DNA of 64,000 nucleotides from Streptomyces sp. S.PB5 (GCF_030403745.1 NZ_JAQMWP010000001.1:496001-560000); one strand, 5' to 3'. Positions 16,875-25,839 are shown, numbered from the stretch's first letter. Made by a program: numbers and translations. The notes: generated by a model not told the origin, from the letters alone.

Positions 16875-18308
16875 ATGACGGAACGACCCGCGCAGCGCAC
16901 TCCCAACCGCCAGCTCGCCGCGCTCATCGCAGAAGCGGGGTTCTCCAACGCGGGGCTCGCCCGTCGAGTGGACCAGCTCGGTCTCGAACACGGGCTTGAT
17001 CTGAGATACGACAAGACATCCGTCACCCGGTGGCTGCGCGGTCAGCAGCCCCGGGGGACCACCCCCGCCCTCATCGCCGAGGTCTTCACCCGCCGGCTCG
17101 GGCGCCGGCTGACCGCGCAGGACCTCGGGCTCGACGCCTGTGCGCCGGTGTACGCCGGGCTGGAGTTCGCGGCCACCCCCGAGGAGGCCGTCGACATCGT
17201 CAGCGGGCTGTGGCGCAAGGACTCCGGAAGCCATGCCGAACTGCGCAAGATCGCGTTCACCCCGGCGGGGCTCGTCGTGCCCAGCCGCGACTGGCTGATC
17301 GGACGCGCCGACGACAAGGTGGCCCGCGGCGAACAGCCCGCCCGTGTCCCCGCACAGGGGCGCCCGGCGGTACCCCGGCAGCGCGGCGCCGAGCGCGGGC
17401 CCGGGCAGAAGGTCACCGGCGGCGACATCGCGGCCCTCCGGTCGGTCGGGGAGCTGTTCCGCTCCCTCGACAACATGTACGGCGGCGGACACGCCCGGCA
17501 GGCCCTGGTGCGGTATCTGGAGCACGAGTGCGAGCCGATGCTGCGCGGCACATACGGCGAGCAGACCGGCCGCCGGCTGTTCGCGGCGACGGCCGACCTG
17601 ACCCGCCTCGCGGGCTGGACCTCGTACGACATCGCGGCGCACGGGCTCGCGCAGCGGTACTTCGTGCAGTCGCTGCGGCTGGCGCAGGCGGCGGGGGACC
17701 GGGCGTACGGGTCGTATGTGCTGATCACCATGAGCCGGCAGGCCGTGTATCTCGGGCACGGGCGGGAGGCGGTGCAGCTCGCGCGGGTGGCTCAGCAGGG
17801 GGTCGGGACGAACGCCCCGCCGGTGGTGCAGGCGCTCCTGCACGCCGTCGAGGCGCGGGGCCACGGGGTGCTGGGGGAGGTGCGGGCGTGCACGGGAGCC
17901 CTGGTGCGGGCCGAGCGCGCCCTGGAGGCGGCCCGGCCGGGTGACGAGGTGCCGTACTGGGCGCGGTTCTTCGACGAGGCGCAGCTGGCCGACGAGTTCG
18001 GGCACGCGCACCGGGATCTGCAGCAGTTCCGGGCGGCGGCTCAGCACGCCGAGCGCTCCCTGCAGCTGCGCGCCCCGGCGTACGCCCGCAGCCGCCTCTT
18101 CTGCCGGGTGGTGCTGGCCTCCGCCCGCCTCGGCCTGGGGGAGCTCGACCAGGCGTGTGCGCTGGGGGCGGAGGCCGCCGGGGCTGCCGCGGAGATGCGA
18201 TCGGTACGGGCGATCGAGTACGTCCGGGACTTCGAGAAGCGGCTGGAGCCGTACAAGGACGCGGCGCCGGTGAGGGGTTACCGGGACAAGGTGGCGGCGC
18301 TCGGTTAG
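16875..18308 (+). CDS. NsdA-like transcriptional regulator with tetratricopeptide-type helices
   Basis: 477 residues from the ATG at 16875; an earlier in-frame ATG exists at 16761, but sequence of the family begins at MTERPAQRTPNRQLAALI. Residues about 10-75 look like a helix-turn-helix unit (LIAEAGFSNAGLARRVD, KTSVTRWLRGQQPRG). The rest is a long array of amphipathic helices like TPR repeats. This resembles the Streptomyces NsdA/NsdB group that influences sporulation and antibiotic production; assignment to a specific member is not possible. Its stop overlaps the convergent oxidoreductase stop by 4 nt. Confidence 0.78.
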   Translation: MTERPAQRTPNRQLAALIAEAGFSNAGLARRVDQLGLEHGLDLRYDKTSVTRWLRGQQPRGTTPALIAEVFTRRLGRRLTAQDLGLDACAPVYAGLEFAATPEEAVDIVSGLWRKDSGSHAELRKIAFTPAGLVVPSRDWLIGRADDKVARGEQPARVPAQGRPAVPRQRGAERGPGQKVTGGDIAALRSVGELFRSLDNMYGGGHARQALVRYLEHECEPMLRGTYGEQTGRRLFAATADLTRLAGWTSYDIAAHGLAQRYFVQSLRLAQAAGDRAYGSYVLITMSRQAVYLGHGREAVQLARVAQQGVGTNAPPVVQALLHAVEARGHGVLGEVRACTGALVRAERALEAARPGDEVPYWARFFDEAQLADEFGHAHRDLQQFRAAAQHAERSLQLRAPAYARSRLFCRVVLASARLGLGELDQACALGAEAAGAAAEMRSVRAIEYVRDFEKRLEPYKDAAPVRGYRDKVAALG

Positions 18309-19672
18309 GCGGCCTCGGCGGCGGGGAGCGGCTCCGCCTGATGCATCGGGCCCGTCGCTCCCAGGTCCGAGAGGATCGCCGTCGACGCCCGGTGGCCCGA
18401 GTGCAGGGCGCCCTGGACGGTGCTGGTGTCCCGGTGGTCCCCGCACACGTACAGGCCTGCCAGCAGGCGTACCGGGCGGCGCGGGTCGTGAGGGGCCCTC
18501 ATCGCCGGCACCGCCTCCGGGGTGTGATGGACCGCCAGGGTCTCCCAGCGTGTCGTGGAGGTGCCGTACAGGCGGGACAGGTGCGTGCGTACGGCCGTTT
18601 CCACGTCCGGTGGGGGAGGTCCGAGGACCGTCGAGGTGATCAGGGCGCGGCCTGCCGGGGCGCGGCTCGGGTCCACCTGGCTCACCACCGCCGTGTGGGC
18701 CACCGGGCCGCCCCGGTCCGCCTCCAGGAGCAGGGACGCGCCTGTCTCCGGGGGCTCGTCCGTCGTGTGGTGGACGACGGTCAGCTGGTGGAAGTCGGGG
18801 ACGCGCAGGCCCGGCAGCAGGTCCGCGGCGGTGCGGGCGTCCGTCGCCAGGAGGACCGCGCGGCAGCGGAACTCGCCGTGCTCGGCCGTGGTGACCGAGC
18901 GCGTCGACACCGAGGTGACCCTGACGCCCGTGTGCACCGTGCCCGGCGGCAGGGTGCGGGCCAGCAGCTCCGGGAGGACCTCGGCGCCGCCCTCCGGCAC
19001 GCACAGCCGTCCCGCCGCGAAAGCGCGCAGGGCGAGGTCGGCGCAGCGGCTGGAGGTGGTGAGCCCCGGGTCGCACAGGAGCGCGGCGAGCAGGGGGCGC
19101 AGAAAGCCGTCGACCGTACGGGAGGGCAGGCCGCGGGCCGTGAGGGACTGCCCCGCGGGCAGCTCCGGGCGGGCGAGGAGCCGTTCGATGGGGGTGTTCG
19201 CCACGCGGGTCAGCGCGGCGGCAAGGCGGGCCTGGTCCACGGCGGTGCCCAGCGGAGCGGTTCCCCGGGGCGCGCTCGCGCCGGTACCGGGTGCGACCGT
19301 CGGCCTCGGGGCGCTCGCCAGGGCACGTACGGCATGGAGTGCGCCCCTTGCGCCCCCGGTGCCCGCTGGTGCTCCCGCGCGGTGCCGGCGGCCGTCGCTG
19401 TGCAGCAGGACACCCGGGGCGAACGGACGCAGGACCAGTCCGTCGAGGCCGGGTGTCAGGCGTAGCTCCGGATACGCCGTGGACAGCAGCTGTCCGATCC
19501 GGTCGAGCCGGAAGCCGTCCACCTTCTCGGTCGACATACGGCCGCCCACCCCATGGGCGGCCTCCAGTACCGCGGTCGTCACTCCTGCGCTGGTCAGCCG
19601 ATGCGCGGCGGAGAGGCCGGCGACTCCGGCTCCCACGATCACGACGTCCGCCTGGTACGCGGGCTCAAGCAC
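18305..19672 (-). CDS. FAD-dependent amine-oxidase/phytoene-desaturase-like oxidoreductase
   Basis: 455 residues from a GTG with GGAGGGG just upstream. The N-terminal dinucleotide fold DVVIVGAGVAGLSAAHRL with an Ala-rich second strand ending LEAAHGVGGRM is the FAD-binding signature of flavin amine oxidases. The C-terminus has the second FAD motif, GLYVCGDHRDTSTVQGALHS. The substrate is unknown. It converges on the NsdA-like gene with overlapping stops, and the next gene on the same strand is an epimerase-like protein 173 nt upstream. No membrane segment. Confidence 0.85.
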   Translation of the reverse strand: MLEPAYQADVVIVGAGVAGLSAAHRLTSAGVTTAVLEAAHGVGGRMSTEKVDGFRLDRIGQLLSTAYPELRLTPGLDGLVLRPFAPGVLLHSDGRRHRAGAPAGTGGARGALHAVRALASAPRPTVAPGTGASAPRGTAPLGTAVDQARLAAALTRVANTPIERLLARPELPAGQSLTARGLPSRTVDGFLRPLLAALLCDPGLTTSSRCADLALRAFAAGRLCVPEGGAEVLPELLARTLPPGTVHTGVRVTSVSTRSVTTAEHGEFRCRAVLLATDARTAADLLPGLRVPDFHQLTVVHHTTDEPPETGASLLLEADRGGPVAHTAVVSQVDPSRAPAGRALITSTVLGPPPPDVETAVRTHLSRLYGTSTTRWETLAVHHTPEAVPAMRAPHDPRRPVRLLAGLYVCGDHRDTSTVQGALHSGHRASTAILSDLGATGPMHQAEPLPAAEAA

Positions 19673-19845
19673 GTGCCCCTCCTCGAGGTTGCGCGGCCGG
19701 TGGAGACGTCATGCCCCCAACTGGCTCCGGGGATACCCGAGTTCGGGTCGAGGTTAAGGCGGTAGCCGGTCAGGAACAGTCGCGCATGAACAGGGCACGG
19801 TCGCACGGCGGTCGCATACGGTCGCACCGGCTGTGTCGTCCGCTC

Positions 19846-20751
19846 TCACCGCGCCGCCCGGACCGCCCCCTCGATCTCCGGGAAGGCGAAGGTGAACCCC
19901 GACTCCAACAGCCGCCTCGGCACCACCCGTTGGCTGCCCAGGACGTCCACGGCCAGCTCGCCGAGCACCGCCCGCAGCACCGGCGCCGGGACGGTGAACA
20001 GCGTCGGGCGGCGCAGCACGCGTCCCATGGCCGCGGTGATCTCACGGTTGGTCACCGGGTCCGGGGCGGTCAGATTGAACGGTCCGGACAGCCCGTCGGT
20101 GTCGGTGAGATACCGGATCGCGGCCACCTCGTCGTGCAGCGAGATGAACGACCAGTACTGCCGCCCGTCGCCCAACCGCCCCCCGAGCCCGGCCCGGAAC
20201 AGCGGGAACAGCCGTCCCCAGGCCCCGCCGCCGCGCGCCACCACCAGCCCGGTCCGCGTGAACACGGTCCGCACGCCCGCCTCCTGGGCGGGAGCCGCCG
20301 CGCCCTCCCACTCCACGCACAGCTCGGGCAGGAAGCCGTCGCCCGCGGGCGCGCTCTCGTCGACGACTCGGTCGCCGGTCTCGCCGTAGTAGCCCATCGC
20401 GCTGCCGTTGACGAAGACCCGCGGCGGTTTGTCCAGCGAGGCGATCGCCTCGGCGAGGGCGGCCGTGCCGAGCACCCGGCTGCGACGGATCCTCGCCTTG
20501 TACGCGTCGGTCCAGCGCCGGTCGCCGATTCCCGCGCCCGCGAGGTTGACCACCGCGTCACACCCGGCGAGCCCGGCCGCGTCCACCCGCCCGCCCTCGG
20601 GGTCCCAGCGGACCTCGTCCTCGTCCTTCGGCGCCCGCCGCACCAGGCGCACCACCTCGTGCCCGTCCGCGGTCAGCGACCGGGTCAGGGCTCCACCGAT
20701 GAGACCGGACGCACCGGCCACCGCGATCCTCGAACGCCGCATGGGTGCCAT
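19846..20751 (-). CDS. TIGR01777-type epimerase-like protein
   Basis: 301 residues. The N-terminus IAVAGASGLIGGALTRSL is an extended-SDR NAD(P)-binding site. Further family features are VVNLAGAGIGDRRW, NGSAMGYYG (with the catalytic-type Tyr) and the C-terminal DUF1731-like stretch RVLRRPTLFTVPAPVLRAVLG followed by VVPRRLLESGFTFAFPEI. Proteins of this group (E. coli YfcH type) are predicted nucleoside-sugar epimerases, but the reaction is unproven. It is divergent from the GNAT gene with a gap of only 47 nt. Confidence 0.88.
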   Translation of the reverse strand: MAPMRRSRIAVAGASGLIGGALTRSLTADGHEVVRLVRRAPKDEDEVRWDPEGGRVDAAGLAGCDAVVNLAGAGIGDRRWTDAYKARIRRSRVLGTAALAEAIASLDKPPRVFVNGSAMGYYGETGDRVVDESAPAGDGFLPELCVEWEGAAAPAQEAGVRTVFTRTGLVVARGGGAWGRLFPLFRAGLGGRLGDGRQYWSFISLHDEVAAIRYLTDTDGLSGPFNLTAPDPVTNREITAAMGRVLRRPTLFTVPAPVLRAVLGELAVDVLGSQRVVPRRLLESGFTFAFPEIEGAVRAAR

Positions 20752-20798
20752 TCTGCGCCGAGGCCCGGCGAAAGCCCCGGCCCCGTAGGGTGACAGTC

Positions 20799-21287
20799 AT
20801 GTCTGAGCCGTACATACGCCGTGCCACCCTCGACGACGAGGACGCCCTGGGCCGACTCGACCGGGCCGCCTGGTCCACGCTGCACGCCGTCGGGCCGCGC
20901 CCCCAGCCGCCGTACAAGCCCTTCTACGACGAGCGGTTCGGCCCGCGCGACCATCTCCTCGCCGAACTCGACGGGGTGGTCGTCGGCTACATCCGGCTCG
21001 GCTTCCCGACCTCGCTGGCCTGCAACGCGCACGTCCGCCAGATCCAGGGCCTGGTCGTCGCCGAGGAGGCGCGGGGCGCGGGGGTCGGCCGGGCGCTGCT
21101 GCGGGCGGTGCAGGACGAGGCCAGACGACAGGGCGCCCGCCGCATCGCCCTGCGCGTCCTCTCCCACAACACCCCCGCCCGGGGGCTCTACGAGTCCGAG
21201 GGCTTCGTGGTCGAGGGGGTCCTGCCGGGGGAGTTCCTCCTCGACGGCGCCTACGTCGACGACGTCCTCATGGGGCGCAGTCTCTGA
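20799..21287 (+). CDS. GNAT family N-acetyltransferase
   Basis: 162 residues from the ATG at 20799, with AGGGTGA upstream; the in-frame upstream codon at 20745 overlaps the divergent gene and is unlikely. The acetyl-CoA loop VAEEARGAGVGRALLRAV matches the Q/RxxGxG/A motif, with the N-terminal YIRRATLDDEDAL and C-terminal LSHNTPARGLYESEGFVVEG in the usual GNAT order. The substrate is unknown. Its 3' end overlaps a possible minus-strand small ORF. Confidence 0.9.
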   Translation: MSEPYIRRATLDDEDALGRLDRAAWSTLHAVGPRPQPPYKPFYDERFGPRDHLLAELDGVVVGYIRLGFPTSLACNAHVRQIQGLVVAEEARGAGVGRALLRAVQDEARRQGARRIALRVLSHNTPARGLYESEGFVVEGVLPGEFLLDGAYVDDVLMGRSL

Positions 21288-21381
21288 CCTGATCGGCCCG
21301 GGCGGCGCTGCGCCGCCGATGGGCGACCAGAAGGAGCGCGGCCCCCGCGAGGAGCAGCGAGATCAGAAAGAAGACGGGCAC
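21268..21381 (-). CDS. Possible 37-residue single-span membrane protein
   Basis: A GTG start with GGGAGG 5 nt upstream opens a 37-residue frame: MPVFFLISLLLAGAALLLVA then HRRRSAARADQVRDCAP. One hydrophobic helix followed by Arg-Arg-Arg fits a small bitopic membrane protein. The last 20 nt are antisense to the GNAT gene. It is too short for automatic calling and its conservation is untested, so this is tentative. Confidence 0.4.
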   Translation of the reverse strand: MPVFFLISLLLAGAALLLVAHRRRSAARADQVRDCAP

Positions 21382-21488
21382 GGAAACCTCCCGGGGTCTG
21401 GGCACATGATCAGGGGTATGCCCAGGCCCCGCCCCGGATACCGCACACCGTGCGAAAGACCACCGCTGAGGGCTACGACGCTACGACG

Positions 21489-22682
21489 CTACGACGTCAC
21501 CAGGTCGCCCGTGTCCACCGGCGCCGTCGCGTCCGCCGCGCGCTCGGCGTCGTCCGCGACCTCGGCGGCGGTGAGGACGTACCCCGTCTCGGCATCGGAC
21601 GTCGAGCGGGCGAAGACCACTCCGTAGACCTCGCCGCTCGTCGTCAGCAGCGGTCCGCCGGAGTTGCCCGGGCGGACGGTCGAGCGGATCGAGTAGATCT
21701 CGCGGGTGACCGTCTCGTCGTTGTAGATGTTCTGGCCCGTCGCCCGCACCCGGTTCGCGACCGTGGCCGCCTGGAGGTTGAGATCGCCGTCCTGCGGATA
21801 GCCGGCGACGACCGCCGAGTCCCCGCGCGAGGCGCTGTCCTCGAAGCGCAGGACCGGCGCCTGAAGATCGGGCACGTACAGCACCGCCACATCCTTGTCC
21901 GGGTCGAAGAGCACCACGCGGGCCTCGTACGACCGCCCCACCCCGCCGACCCGGACGGTCGGCTCGTCGATGCCGGCCACCACATGGGCGTTGGTCATGA
22001 CGTGCTCCGGGGCGTAGACGAAGCCGCTGCCCTCGCGGCCCTGGGTGCCGCTGATGCCCTCGACCTTGACGGTGCTGTCCTTGGCGGCGTCGGTGGCGCG
22101 CGCGGTGACGCTGTCGCCGGTGGGCTTGGCGACGGTGGCCGCTGACTCGTTCTCGAAGGGGTTGAAGACCTGCGGGAAGCCCGCCTCGGTGAGCGCCGAG
22201 GTGGCCCGGGAGAACCAGGTCGGCGTGGTGTCCGGCATCGCGTCCTGGACGGCGCCGAGCAGACGGGAGTCCTGGATGGCCGTGGTCAGCACCGCCGACG
22301 AGGACGCGCCCAGCACGCTCGCCGCGACCCACGCCACGATCAGCACGGCCACCGAGTTGGCCGCCGCCCCGCCGATCCCGTCGGCCACCCTGAGCGGGCC
22401 GAGACTGGCACGGCCCAGCTCCCGGCGCAGCCGCAGCGCGAGCCGCCCCGCCAGTTCGTGCCCGACCACGGCCGGGACCAGCACCGTCAGCACCGCGGTC
22501 ACCGTCGCCGACGTACTGCCCGGAGTCGTCAGATCCATCATCCAGGGCAGCACCCACACACCGATGACCGCGCCGCCCACGAACCCGGCGAGCGAGACAC
22601 AGCCGGCCACCAGGCCGCGCCGGTAGCCGGATGCCGCGTAGGCCAGGATCACCAGCGCCAGCAGGATGTCGAGCAGGTCCAC
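21489..22682 (-). CDS. MarP-type membrane serine protease (CvpA plus trypsin-like domain)
   Basis: 397 residues. Residues 1-160 are a four-helix CvpA/colicin-V-like membrane domain (MDLLDILLALVILAYAASG and onward). Residues 205-375 are a trypsin-like protease with His233 (MTNAHVVAG), Asp264 (DKDVAVLYV) and Ser341 (RPGNSGGPL). This is the layout of mycobacterial MarP, a periplasmic acid- and oxidative-stress protease that acts on cell-wall enzymes. The divergent neighbour is a peptidoglycan amidase, which suits such a role. Start: ATG with the membrane helix directly after it. Confidence 0.92.
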   Translation of the reverse strand: MDLLDILLALVILAYAASGYRRGLVAGCVSLAGFVGGAVIGVWVLPWMMDLTTPGSTSATVTAVLTVLVPAVVGHELAGRLALRLRRELGRASLGPLRVADGIGGAAANSVAVLIVAWVAASVLGASSSAVLTTAIQDSRLLGAVQDAMPDTTPTWFSRATSALTEAGFPQVFNPFENESAATVAKPTGDSVTARATDAAKDSTVKVEGISGTQGREGSGFVYAPEHVMTNAHVVAGIDEPTVRVGGVGRSYEARVVLFDPDKDVAVLYVPDLQAPVLRFEDSASRGDSAVVAGYPQDGDLNLQAATVANRVRATGQNIYNDETVTREIYSIRSTVRPGNSGGPLLTTSGEVYGVVFARSTSDAETGYVLTAAEVADDAERAADATAPVDTGDLVTS

Positions 22683-22771
22683 GGAGCCGCCTTTCTCTCG
22701 GACCCCTTATTACGCAGGGGACGGTCCCAGTGATCAGCAGGCACGCGCGCGCGGCGTCCGGAACCGGCCAC

Positions 22772-22796
22772 GCGTACGTACGCACGTTGTACGTGC
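22772..22796. promoter_or_regulatory. Two overlapping palindromes in the marP-type/amidase divergent promoter region
   Basis: GCGTACGTACGC (22772-22783) is a perfect 12-bp palindrome, and GCACGTTGTACGTGC (22782-22796) is a 6-bp-arm inverted repeat with a TGT centre; they share two bases. They lie about mid-way in the 205-nt gap between divergent genes. They look like a regulator binding site but match no operator I know. Confidence 0.45.
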
Positions 22797-22887
22797 ATCC
22801 GGAGAAACGCCCCGGACCAGGACGATGGTTCCACCGGGTGGCACACCACACATCGCGGACGGCACGGATCCGGACGAGAGTGGGACC

Positions 22888-23961
22888 ATGCGTGTCCGAA
22901 GATCACGGGGGATACGACGGCGCCGGACGGTCCGAATACGGACCCGGGCGCCCCGGTCGCCGTGGCGCCCGGTCCGCCTCCCCGCCCGGGTGCTGCTCCT
23001 GCTCGCCTGCGTCCCCGGACTGACGGCCGTCGTCGTCCTCGTGCTCTGCGCGTACGGCGTCGACCGCCGCACCGAGGCCCACCCCGCACACCCCTTTGCG
23101 GCCCGCCCCGCAGCCGCGCACCACGCGGCGCGGCCGCACATCGTCCCGCGTTCGGTCTGGGCGACGGGCACGGGCGAGGCGAACACCACGGCCCGCACCC
23201 CGCCCCCCGCCCGCTACGACGACAAGGTCGTGGCCGTCTTCATCCACCACACCGACTCGCCCAACGGCTACGCCTGCGCGGACGCGCCCCGCATCATCCG
23301 CTACCTCGCCGCCGGACAGACCGGCGTCCGTGACTGGGACGACATCGGCTACAACTTCCTCGTCGACCGCTGCGGCACCATCTACGAGGGCCGCGCGGGC
23401 GGCGTCGACCGCCCCGTCACCGGCGCCCACACCCAGGGCTTCAACCACCGCACGACCGGCATAGCGGCCCTCGGCACCTTCACGGCGGGCGTCCCGGTCC
23501 CGCAGGCCATGACGGACGCGATCGCGGCCCTGGCGGCCTGGAAACTGGGCCTCGCGGACGTCGACCCGCAGGGCAGCGCCACACTGACCTCCAGCAACGG
23601 CCACAGCCGCTACGCCGCCGGCACCACCGCCAGGCTCCCCGCCGTCGCCGGCCACGACGAGGGCTACATGACCAGCTGCCCCGGCGCGGCCCTCACGGCC
23701 CGAATCCCGGAGATCAGGCGGACGGCGGCCCGCCTCCAGGGCCGTGCCCCGACGCCGGCCGGCGCCTCACCGGCGTCCGAGATACGCCCGCACCGCCCGC
23801 TGCAGCACCTTCCCCTGACTGCCGACCGGGCGTTCCCACTCCCCGAGGTACTCCACGGCCATGCCGCCCGCCCCCAGCTTGAAGCGGAGCCGCCCGAGGA
23901 GCCGGTCCTCGGTGAGGTTCGGCGTGATGGACCGCAGGTCGTACATCTCGGCGCCCGCTGA
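22888..23961 (+). CDS. Membrane-anchored peptidoglycan recognition protein / N-acetylmuramoyl-L-alanine amidase
   Basis: 357 residues from the ATG at 22888. The N-terminus is extremely Arg-rich (residues 1-30), then one membrane helix (34-57), so the bulk is outside the cell. The amidase-2/PGRP domain spans about 82-285, with zinc ligands His120 (VFIHHT), His256 and Cys264 (GHDEGYMTSCPG) and Tyr155 in GYNFLVDRCG, as in T7 lysozyme. It should cleave the bond between muramic acid and the peptide stem. The reading frame continues 70 residues beyond the domain, antisense to the FemX-like gene. That tail is low-complexity Pro/Glu/Arg and may reflect loss of an earlier stop. Confidence 0.85.
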   Translation: MRVRRSRGIRRRRTVRIRTRAPRSPWRPVRLPARVLLLLACVPGLTAVVVLVLCAYGVDRRTEAHPAHPFAARPAAAHHAARPHIVPRSVWATGTGEANTTARTPPPARYDDKVVAVFIHHTDSPNGYACADAPRIIRYLAAGQTGVRDWDDIGYNFLVDRCGTIYEGRAGGVDRPVTGAHTQGFNHRTTGIAALGTFTAGVPVPQAMTDAIAALAAWKLGLADVDPQGSATLTSSNGHSRYAAGTTARLPAVAGHDEGYMTSCPGAALTARIPEIRRTAARLQGRAPTPAGASPASEIRPHRPLQHLPLTADRAFPLPEVLHGHAARPQLEAEPPEEPVLGEVRRDGPQVVHLGAR

Positions 23962-24909
23962 CCGCGCGTCGTTCATCATCCGCCACAGCAGAGCGCTGCT
24001 GGGCCGCAGTTGACGCCCCTGACGGCCGGACGCGGCATACGAGTGCCAGGAGCACGCACCCACGTTGATCATGAGCGCGGCGGACAGTACGACGCCGTCG
24101 TACTCGGCGAGATACAGCCGCACCCGGTCGTCGTCCTCGGCGTTCAGCGCCTTCCACATGCGGCGGAAGTAGTCCAACGGGCGGGCCTTGAAGCCGTCGT
24201 GGGCGGCGGTCGCGACGTACAGCCGGTGGAAGTCCGGCAGATCCGACGCCGAGCCCCACGACACCCGCACCCCCGCCCGCTCCGCCGTGCGCAACGCCTG
24301 TTCCCAGTGCGGTGCGAGGCCGCCGCGCAGATCGTCGGCGGTGCGCCCCTCCAGGGGGACCAGGCACCCGTAACGCGGCTGACCGAGCCCGAACCCGTTC
24401 CCGTCCCCCTCCTCGCACCGCCGCCACCCGAGCCGCCCCAGCCGCTCGGCGGCGTCCAGCGCGTACCCGTCGATGGCGGCCGCGGGCAGATCGTGGAGAC
24501 GGCGTACGGCGGGGTCGGCGATCCCCGACGTGACGGTCCCCGGCTCCCACTGCCGTACGACGACCGGCGGGCCGATCCGCACCGAGAACGCCCCGCGCGC
24601 TTCGAGATGCGCGACCAGCGGATCCAGCCAGCGCTCCAGACGGGCCTCCCGCCAGTCGATCTCCGGCCCGTCGGGAAGATAGGCCAGAAAGCGCCGGGTC
24701 CCGGGCAGCGGCCGGTACAGCACCAGCGCGGCCGCGACCATGGCCTCCCCGCCCCCCTCACCCACCTCGAACCAGCCGACGCTCTCCGCCAGCCAGTCGG
24801 GCTTCACATCGCCCCACTCCGGGATCTGGAGATGGCTGGCGTCCGGGTGCAGCCGCAGGTGGGCGAGATGCTCCTCGCGCGATATCTCCCGCACGTACGG
24901 GCTGGTCAT
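23767..24909 (-). CDS. FemX/FemAB-type aminoacyltransferase
   Basis: 380 residues with the FemAB/GNAT-like architecture: N-terminal HLQIPEWGDVKPDW, central RAGVRVSWGSASDLPDFHRL, and C-terminal SALLWRMMNDARSAGAEMYD followed by LRFKLGAGGMAVEYLGEWERPV. These enzymes use aminoacyl-tRNA to add the first amino acid of the peptidoglycan interpeptide bridge; in Streptomyces this is glycine on lipid II, as in S. coelicolor FemX. No membrane helix. It converges on the amidase gene and its last 195 nt overlap the amidase reading frame. A role in cell-wall branching fits the neighbourhood. Confidence 0.85.
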   Translation of the reverse strand: MTSPYVREISREEHLAHLRLHPDASHLQIPEWGDVKPDWLAESVGWFEVGEGGGEAMVAAALVLYRPLPGTRRFLAYLPDGPEIDWREARLERWLDPLVAHLEARGAFSVRIGPPVVVRQWEPGTVTSGIADPAVRRLHDLPAAAIDGYALDAAERLGRLGWRRCEEGDGNGFGLGQPRYGCLVPLEGRTADDLRGGLAPHWEQALRTAERAGVRVSWGSASDLPDFHRLYVATAAHDGFKARPLDYFRRMWKALNAEDDDRVRLYLAEYDGVVLSAALMINVGACSWHSYAASGRQGRQLRPSSALLWRMMNDARSAGAEMYDLRSITPNLTEDRLLGRLRFKLGAGGMAVEYLGEWERPVGSQGKVLQRAVRAYLGRR

Positions 24910-25027
24910 GGCAGCGGTGCTCCTGTTCGGGGCCGCGCGGCGGCGCGGGCGGCCACCGTACGCCGGGGATCACGGCGCGGGTCAAGAGCTCACAGGTGAA
25001 CCTTCCGGGCCGGTCCCGTGACGTCGG

Positions 25028-25468
25028 TCACCGGCGCCGGGCCGCTTCCAGCGCGGTGGCCAGACGCGGATACACCTCCAGGCGCTGATCCACGGCGGTG
25101 ATCCGCAGGACGCGCCGGGTGAACGGATACGTCGCCACCACGAGCAGCCGGAGCCGCAGCGCCGCAGCGAGGTCCTGCACGTCCTCCAGCACGGCGACGC
25201 CGGTCGAGGTCAGACACGAGCAGCGCAGGTCGACAACGACCACGCTCGTCTCCTGGCCGGGGGCGCGCAACAACCGCCGTACGAGGTCGGTGCGGATGTG
25301 ATCGGCGTTGGCGATGTCGATGATCTCGTTCAGCTCGATCACCAGGACGTCGTCGAGGTTGTGGGAGACCGGCAGCGGCACGATCGGCTCCTGAGCAGGG
25401 GTGCGACTCGGAGACGGGCCGCTTCCTGACCAGTCCTCATCGCCGAAGGTAGCCGAGGGGTACCGCAC
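25028..25468 (-). CDS. STAS domain protein, anti-sigma-factor antagonist type
   Basis: 146 residues from a GTG; the first 30 residues are weakly constrained and a later start is possible. From PVSHNLDDVLVIELNEIIDI onward it follows a STAS fold: VVVDLRCSCLTSTGVAVLEDV contains the SxG region in which SpoIIAA-type proteins are phosphorylated (Ser in TSTG), followed by LRLLVVATYPFTRRVLRIT. The Cys-Ser-Cys just before is unusual. The probable role is in a partner-switch controlling an alternative sigma factor. No kinase is adjacent. Confidence 0.75.
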   Translation of the reverse strand: MRYPSATFGDEDWSGSGPSPSRTPAQEPIVPLPVSHNLDDVLVIELNEIIDIANADHIRTDLVRRLLRAPGQETSVVVVDLRCSCLTSTGVAVLEDVQDLAAALRLRLLVVATYPFTRRVLRITAVDQRLEVYPRLATALEAARRR

Positions 25469-25632
25469 GGTGAAAGCGGGTTCGGGAAACCTCGAGCGCG
25501 GCCGTCTGCCGTATCTGCCTCAACTGCCGCGCCTTTCCCGGTTCACAGGTTTCTCGCAGCCCGCTCAACGATCACCCCGAAACAGCCTGCCTATCGTCTT
25601 GCGCACAGGCACCGATGTCGGAGGTGGGGAAC

Positions 25633-25839
25633 ATGACCAGCACGTACACCAGGATGACCCGCGGCCCCTGGGCGGCGCTCTGCGCGGCCGTGGCCGTCGT
25701 CCTCGGCCCGGCCGCCGTGACGGCCTCCGCGCTGGACCAGGCGAACGCGGCGCCGATGCACCATGCGGTGGTCGAGCTCGACCGGACGCAGGGCTACCTC
25801 CCGGCCGACAGCGGCCGCAGGCGCACCGCGGGCGTCTAG
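25633..25839 (+). CDS. Small secreted or membrane-associated protein, unknown
   Basis: 68 residues. The ATG at 25633 is chosen because GGAGGTGGGGA stands immediately before it; an in-frame ATG at 25615 overlaps that site. Residues 1-36 look like a signal peptide (basic n-region, AALCAAVAVVLGPAAVTASA core, then ALDQANAAP). The mature part would be about 30 residues. There is no family I recognise. It converges on the carboxymuconolactone-decarboxylase-like gene, with a CCGGGTCGACCCGG palindrome in between. Confidence 0.65.
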   Translation: MTSTYTRMTRGPWAALCAAVAVVLGPAAVTASALDQANAAPMHHAVVELDRTQGYLPADSGRRRTAGV

